Positions 63,885-64,000 of a DNA stretch of 64,000 bases are shown in pieces. Under the pieces are notes generated by a model. The model made no database searches, was not told where the DNA came from, and was given only the letters and a program-made list of their open reading frames with translations. The stretch is from Sphingobium sp. BYY-5 (lineage in GTDB: Bacteria; Pseudomonadota; Alphaproteobacteria; Sphingomonadales; Sphingomonadaceae). The stretch covers positions 558,001 through 622,000 of the forward strand of contig NZ_JALEBH010000002.1 of NCBI RefSeq assembly GCF_022758885.1, written 5' to 3'. Position numbers and translations under genes: made by a program. Positions within the stretch are counted from its first letter, which is position 1, and each line of letters opens with the position of its first letter.

Positions 63885-64000
63885 GGCTCGTCTCCATTTT
63901 CGATATGGGGGTCGTCTGTTCAATCGACCCATTTTGCAGGCGAACAGTGCGCACATTTCGGCACGGTCGAAGCTTCAACGACTCGTCCCCGTTCAAAGTG

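Overview
The window is GC-rich alphaproteobacterial DNA, most likely a sphingomonad (Sphingobium/Novosphingobium/Sphingomonas type). The reasons are four TonB-dependent receptors, a FecI/FecR pair, many SDR, acyl-CoA and flavin enzymes, LytS/LytTR and HWE-type sensors, and sphingomonad-style short operons. No rRNA or tRNA gene was seen. All family assignments come from reading the translations; no database search or alignment was run.

Left part (1-29.6 kb). A cut-off STN-type TonB receptor faces an ECF sigma factor/FecR pair, followed by an MHS permease and a CRTAC1-type protein. Next come a secreted GH2 glycosidase, an HxlR regulator divergent from a DoxX-like protein and an SDR, and an AraC regulator divergent from a kinase/acyl-CoA dehydrogenase/SDR/SDR operon resembling 4-hydroxyacyl-CoA catabolism. 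An orphan LytS-type kinase, a hydrolase-cupin (JmjC-like) fusion and a Pro-Thr-repeat autotransporter lie on the minus strand. A complete LytS/LytTR pair faces them and converges with a translationally coupled operon of TonB receptor, PI-PLC and histidine acid phosphatase, which looks like a system for phosphoinositides or inositol phosphates.

Mobile junction (29.6-33 kb). After an unrecognised membrane protein comes a graveyard of mobile DNA: an intact IS3-family element with 27-bp inverted repeats and a 3-bp ATA duplication sits inside a decayed IS110-family transposase. That abuts a second IS110 fragment and a truncated tyrosine recombinase.

Centre (33.4-53.9 kb). This is the most interesting region: a camphor-type (bicyclic terpenoid ketone) degradation cluster. 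It holds a TonB receptor, an OTEMO-like Baeyer-Villiger monooxygenase, thiolase, SDRs and a crotonase, a zinc alcohol dehydrogenase/CYP101 P450/flavin reductase/putidaredoxin-like ferredoxin operon, and a DHBP synthase/CoA ligase operon. An LLM monooxygenase/crotonase/SMP-30 lactonase/TetR operon, a diketocamphane-monooxygenase-like LLM protein and a second TetR regulator complete it. Six promoter regions carry the same inverted repeat, CTAAT-N4-ATTAG or a near match, which ties the transcription units into one probable regulon.

Right part (54-64 kb). An IS30 remnant, a PoxB-like TPP enzyme, a rearranged pyrimidine-degradation operon (rutB-rutC-rutD-rutA, lacking rutE, rutF and rutG), a decayed Ku gene fragment, a PAS/HWE histidine kinase and a large-subunit HPII-type catalase.
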